Positions 60,772-64,000 of a stretch of 64,000 nucleotides of DNA are shown here, in pieces. This DNA comes from Streptomyces sp. A3M-1-3 (GTDB lineage: Bacteria; Actinomycetota; Actinomycetes; Streptomycetales; Streptomycetaceae), in the NCBI RefSeq assembly GCF_024213665.1, contig NZ_JANAVP010000010.1, positions 124,001 through 188,000 of the forward strand. The letters are read 5' to 3'. Position 1 is the stretch's first letter; every line of letters starts with the position of its first letter. The notes under the pieces are model-generated. The model made no database searches, was not told the DNA's origin, and saw only the letters and a list, made by a program, of their open reading frames with translations. The position numbers and the translations under genes were made by a program.

Positions 60772-61863
60772 ATGGCGACGGACATGCATCCCGCGCATCC
60801 GGGCGGGGCGGGTGGGATGGGCGCGAAAGCGGCCCACGACCGCTGGCAGCGCGCGTGGAGCCACCGCGAGCAGCTGCTCAAGGTGGCCCGCCGCAGATCC
60901 ATGAGCGTGGAGGACGCAGAGGACGCCGTGCACGAGGCGATGCTGCGCGCGGCGGAGAACCCGCACCTCGACGACGAGCGGCTGGGCGCCTGGCTGACGA
61001 CGGTCACCATGCGGCTGTGCGTCGACCGGTACCGGCAGGTCAACCGCGAGGCCGAGGTGCGCAGCAGCCCCCGGCTGGTCGCGCCCGGCCCGGCGCCCGT
61101 CGAGGAGGTGGTGTGCGACCGGGCCGAGGCGAGGTGGCTGGCCGTACGGAGTGGGGAGCTGCCCGCCCGTCAGGCGGAGGCGCTCCGGCTGAAGTCGGAG
61201 GACCTGGACGTCGGGCAGGTCGCCGACGAGATGGGGCTGACCTACCAGGCCGTGGAATCGCTGCTGGCCAGAGCCCGGCGGACGCTGCGCACGTCGCTGG
61301 CCGGCACGCTGGGGCTGGCCCTGTGGCTGTGCGGCCGAGGCCGGCCACGGGTGGGGAGCAACGCGCAGGCGATGGCCGTGGCTTCGACGGCGGCGACGCT
61401 GGTCGTCGCGGGGCTCGTCCTGCCGTACGCCCACGACGGGGACCAGCCCGCCTCTTCGCGGCCCGCCTCGCCCGCGACCTCGCAGGCGGCGGACGTCACG
61501 ACCCCGGAGCCCGACCGGGCGCCGCGGCCGGCCGAACGGCCTGGCACCGGCCCCACGGCAGGCGGGCGTGGTGGCGACCAGCCCCTCGTCGTACCGCCGT
61601 CGCTGCCGCCGCTGCCTCCGCTGCCTCCGCTGCCTGCGGTCCCCCTGCTGACGCTGGCGGCCCCGGACGTCCCCGATGTGCCGGAGGTGCCGGCCGTGCC
61701 GGAGGTGTCCGTGCCCGCCATGCCGTCGCTGCCGGCCGTCACCGACGTACCCAAGGTGCCCAACGTGCCCAAGGCACCCGCCGTGCCACCCGCGCCCGAC
61801 GCCCCGGAGGCGCCCTCCGCGCCCGACGCGCCATCCCCGCTCAACGCGCCCGACACGCCTTAG
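60772..61863 (+). CDS. ECF-like sigma factor with membrane helix and proline-valine tail
   Basis: 363 residues. Region σ2 (about 25-95): SVEDAEDAVHEAMLRAAENP and LGAWLTTVTMRLCVDRYRQV. Region σ4 (about 120-180): LPARQAEALRLKSEDLDVGQ, EMGLTYQAVESLLARARRTL. A hydrophobic helix (about 197-218, MAVASTAATLVVAGLVLPYA) follows, then a Pro-rich tail with VPDVPEVPAVPEV-type repeats. The topology implies a membrane-tethered sigma factor with an extracellular tail. The repeat pattern continues in frame past the TAG stop. Confidence 0.85.
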   Translation: MATDMHPAHPGGAGGMGAKAAHDRWQRAWSHREQLLKVARRRSMSVEDAEDAVHEAMLRAAENPHLDDERLGAWLTTVTMRLCVDRYRQVNREAEVRSSPRLVAPGPAPVEEVVCDRAEARWLAVRSGELPARQAEALRLKSEDLDVGQVADEMGLTYQAVESLLARARRTLRTSLAGTLGLALWLCGRGRPRVGSNAQAMAVASTAATLVVAGLVLPYAHDGDQPASSRPASPATSQAADVTTPEPDRAPRPAERPGTGPTAGGRGGDQPLVVPPSLPPLPPLPPLPAVPLLTLAAPDVPDVPEVPAVPEVSVPAMPSLPAVTDVPKVPNVPKAPAVPPAPDAPEAPSAPDAPSPLNAPDTP

Positions 61864-62175
61864 CCGGCGGCGCCTTCCGCGCCCGACGTGCCGTCACTGC
61901 CCACCGTGGCCGACGTGTGCCGTAAGGCACCAGCCCTACGCGGTGGGCCCCGTCGTCAGTCGCCGGCGTCCCCCCGCTACCTCCCCCAGCTACCGCTGGG
62001 GGTCCGGGGACCAAGGCCGGGCCGGGAGCCCGTACCGAGGCCGGGGCCGGCCCGGCCCGGTGGCCGAGCCGGCTGCCGTGACGCCCTCGCCCCCGCCCCG
62101 CCCTCCGCCGGACGGCGCACCGCCCGCGAAAAAATCTCGCGATCCCCGCGACGGACGGGCCGCCCCTCCCCGTAG
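61861..62175 (+). other. In-frame continuation of the sigma-factor tail after TAG
   Basis: After TAG (61861-61863) the same frame stays open to 62175 and begins PAAPSAPDVPSLPTVADV, the same repeat idiom. This suggests the stop arose by mutation or lies within a longer ancestral tail. The remainder of this roughly 350-base interval before mceG shows no gene. Confidence 0.5.
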
Positions 62176-62216
62176 AGCAGATGTCGGAGCTGCTCCACGG
62201 CTGAAGGGTGAACCGG

Positions 62217-63161
62217 ATGGGTGTCGAGATCTGCGTGGAAGGACTGACCAAGTCCTTCGGCCGCCAGGTCATCTGGCAGGACGTCTCGCTGACGCTGCCC
62301 GCCGGGGAGGTCTCGGTCATGCTCGGCCCTTCGGGCACGGGCAAGTCGGTGTTCCTCAAGACGCTCGTCGGGCTGCTCAAGCCGGAACGCGGCTCGATCC
62401 GGATCGCGGGCACGGACATCACCGAGCTCCGCGAACACGACCTGTACGAGGTACGCAAGCTGTTCGGCGTGCTGTTCCAGGACGGGGCGCTGTTCGGGTC
62501 GATGAACCTGTACGACAACATCGCGTTCCCGTTGCGCGAGCACACCCGTAAACCGGAGAGCGCGATCCGGCAGATCGTCCTCGAGAAGATGGACATGGTC
62601 GGACTGATCGGCGCCGAGGACAAGCTGCCCGGCGAGATATCCGGCGGTATGCGCAAACGGGCCGGGCTGGCGCGGGCCCTGGTGCTCGATCCGGAGATCA
62701 TCCTCTTCGACGAACCTGACTCGGGTCTCGACCCGGTGCGCGTGGCGTACCTCAACCAGCTGATCGTCGATCTCAACGCGCAGATCGACGCGACCTTCCT
62801 GATCGTCACGCACGACATCGCCTCCGCCCGGCAGGTCCCGGACAACATCGGGCTGCTGTTCCGGCGCGAGCTGGTGATGTTCGGCCCCCGCGAGCAGCTT
62901 CTGACCAGCGACGAGCCGGTCGTACGGCAGTTCCTGAACGGCCGGATGCAGGGGCCGATCGGCATGGCGGAGGAGAAGGACGCCGCCCAGGTCGAACAGG
63001 AGCTGGCACAGCTCGGCGCCGGTGACAAGGGAGCCGACCAGGACGCGGGAGCCATGACGCCGCGGCTGCTGCCGAGCCCCGGGATCACTCGCCCGCCCCG
63101 CTGGGAAGCGATCGCGCGACGCGAGGCGGAACTCCACCGAGGGGTGGTGGCGGACGCATGA
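62217..63161 (+). CDS. mceG: Mce/Mla-type ABC transporter ATPase
   Basis: 314 residues from ATG 62217 (GAAGGG upstream; a GTG three codons earlier is possible). Walker A GPSGTGKSV, LFQDGALFGSMNLYDNIAFP typical of MlaF/Mkl, signature ISGGMRKRAGLARAL, Walker B IILFDEPDSGLDPVR, H-loop VTHD. A C-terminal extension of about 60 residues is characteristic of actinobacterial MceG. It powers lipid or sterol import by the YrbE/Mce complex whose genes follow. Confidence 0.93.
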   Translation: MGVEICVEGLTKSFGRQVIWQDVSLTLPAGEVSVMLGPSGTGKSVFLKTLVGLLKPERGSIRIAGTDITELREHDLYEVRKLFGVLFQDGALFGSMNLYDNIAFPLREHTRKPESAIRQIVLEKMDMVGLIGAEDKLPGEISGGMRKRAGLARALVLDPEIILFDEPDSGLDPVRVAYLNQLIVDLNAQIDATFLIVTHDIASARQVPDNIGLLFRRELVMFGPREQLLTSDEPVVRQFLNGRMQGPIGMAEEKDAAQVEQELAQLGAGDKGADQDAGAMTPRLLPSPGITRPPRWEAIARREAELHRGVVADA

Positions 63162-63928
63162 GCCTGTCTCCGGTCGGCGCGCTGCGCCATTCGGGCAGCC
63201 TGTTCGCGATGGCCCTGGACGTCGTACGGACGCTGCCCCGACGCCCCTTCCAGGTACGGGAGTTCATCCAGCAGGCCTGGTTCATCGCCAGCGTGACGAT
63301 CCTGCCCACCGCGCTGGTCTCCATCCCCTTCGGGGCGGTCATCGCCCTCCAGATCGGCAGCCTGACCCGGCAGCTCGGCGCGCAGTCGTTCTCGGGTGCC
63401 GCCTCGGTGCTCGCCGTGCTCCGGGAAGCCTCGCCGATCGTCACCGCACTGCTCATCGCGGGAGCGGGCGGCACCGCGATCTGCGCGGACCTCGGGGCGC
63501 GCAAGATCCGGGAGGAGATCGACGCGATGCAGGTGCTGGGCATCGATCCGATCCACCGGCTGGTCGTGCCGCGGGTGCTGGCCACCATGCTCGTGGCCGT
63601 CCTGCTCAACGGACTGGTGTCGGTGGTCGGGGTGGCCGGCGGCTACTTCTTCAACGTGATCCTGCAGAACGGCACGCCCGGCGCCTATCTGGCCTCCTTC
63701 ACCACCCTCGCCCAGCTGTCCGATCTGTGGGCGGCCGAGCTGAAGGCCCTGGTGTTCGGTGCGATCGCCGCGATCGTCGCCTCGTACAAGGGGCTGACCG
63801 CGAAGGGCGGGCCCAAGGGCGTGGGCGATGCGGTGAACCAGTCGGTGGTGATCACTTTCATGTTGCTGTTCGTGACGAACTTCGTGATGACCGCGGTGTA
63901 CTTCCAGGTCGTTCCGCAGAGGGGTTGA
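63158..63928 (+). CDS. yrbE1A: YrbE1A/MlaE-type permease
   Basis: 256 residues with five or six helices; signatures FIQQAWFIASVTILPTALVS, VLREASPIVTALLIAGAGGT, REEIDAMQVLGIDPIHRLVV and IVASYKGLTAKGGPKGVGDA. First permease of an Mce complex. Its ATG overlaps the mceG stop (ATGA). Confidence 0.95.
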   Translation: MSLSPVGALRHSGSLFAMALDVVRTLPRRPFQVREFIQQAWFIASVTILPTALVSIPFGAVIALQIGSLTRQLGAQSFSGAASVLAVLREASPIVTALLIAGAGGTAICADLGARKIREEIDAMQVLGIDPIHRLVVPRVLATMLVAVLLNGLVSVVGVAGGYFFNVILQNGTPGAYLASFTTLAQLSDLWAAELKALVFGAIAAIVASYKGLTAKGGPKGVGDAVNQSVVITFMLLFVTNFVMTAVYFQVVPQRG

Positions 63929-63931
63929 CCG

Positions 63932-64000
63932 ATGCCGCTGATGAATCGTCTGCTGCTGGACCGCCTTGAGGGGCTCGGCACTCAACTGTCCTTCTACGGG
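63932..64000 (+). CDS. yrbE1B: YrbE1B-type permease (start only, cut by window edge)
   Basis: ATG 63932 with GAGGGG upstream, three bases after yrbE1A; only 23 codons (MPLMNRLLLDRLEGLGTQLS...) are visible. Assignment relies on the invariant gene order yrbE1A-yrbE1B of mce operons. Confidence 0.75.
   Translation, partial: MPLMNRLLLDRLEGLGTQLSFYG

Noticed and set aside
1..64000. tRNA, rRNA or replication-origin sequences
   Set aside because: I saw no cloverleaf-type gene ending in CCA, no rRNA segment and no DnaA-box cluster in reading through; a covariance-model scan would be decisive.

Overview
The window is high-GC actinobacterial DNA and almost certainly comes from a Streptomyces chromosome. 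The signs are third-position G/C bias, GTG starts, γ-butyrolactone-receptor-type TetR regulators, a DUF5753/DUF397 regulator pair, Streptomyces-type secreted and cell-wall proteins, and an Mce/YrbE locus. The density of IS remnants and broken genes suggests an accessory or chromosome-arm setting.

Layout. 1-5 kb: a ferredoxin-NADP reductase-like gene and a ketopantoate reductase homologue, then two TetR regulators of the ArpA/ScbR type flanking a beheaded short-chain dehydrogenase, an IS630 scrap and a shrunken IS3 element. 4.8-13 kb: a ROK sugar kinase, a sugar ABC importer with two paralogous binding proteins, a GntR regulator and a divergent Gfo/Idh dehydrogenase; this looks like an inositol or sugar uptake unit. 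13-23 kb: thioesterase, P450, DMT exporter, a class A-like penicillin-binding protein whose SxxK lysine is missing, a polysaccharide deacetylase-like protein, an SDR and an XRE/DUF397 cluster. 23-34 kb: allantoicase, allantoinase and the IclR-type regulator AllR, then an ABC exporter divergent from a two-component system, a MobA-like nucleotidyltransferase and malate synthase. 34-53.6 kb is a mosaic: pseudogenes (SGNH hydrolase, ceramidase, DUF6183, chitosanase), nested IS elements (ISAzo13, IS256, a complete ISL3 with 8-bp target duplication, IS1380, IS5, a complete IS3), a 1350-residue secreted polymorphic toxin with a HINT domain and an adjacent small gene that is the likely immunity gene, a trypsin-fold/FG-GAP protein split by the IS3, and the wreck of a type I-E CRISPR-Cas locus (a cas3 fragment beside one orphan repeat). 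53.6-59.5 kb: the urate branch of purine catabolism (permease, 8-oxoguanine/guanine deaminase-type amidohydrolase, uricase, HIU hydrolase, OHCU decarboxylase). 59.6-64 kb: a lytic transglycosylase, an ECF-like sigma factor with a membrane anchor and a proline-rich tail, and the start of an mce operon (mceG, yrbE1A, yrbE1B).

How parts fit. Uricase, UraH and UraD convert urate to S-allantoin, and AllB and Alc then take allantoin to ureidoglycolate; malate synthase can absorb the resulting glyoxylate. Matching inverted repeats sit upstream of allB/allR and uraD, and a weaker one lies upstream of aceB, so AllR may tie the two distant clusters together. The most unusual material is the toxin-immunity pair, the CRISPR relic, the operator-like motif shared by the butyrolactone-receptor genes, and several enzyme-fold proteins that have lost catalytic residues (PBP, trypsin-like, α/β hydrolase).
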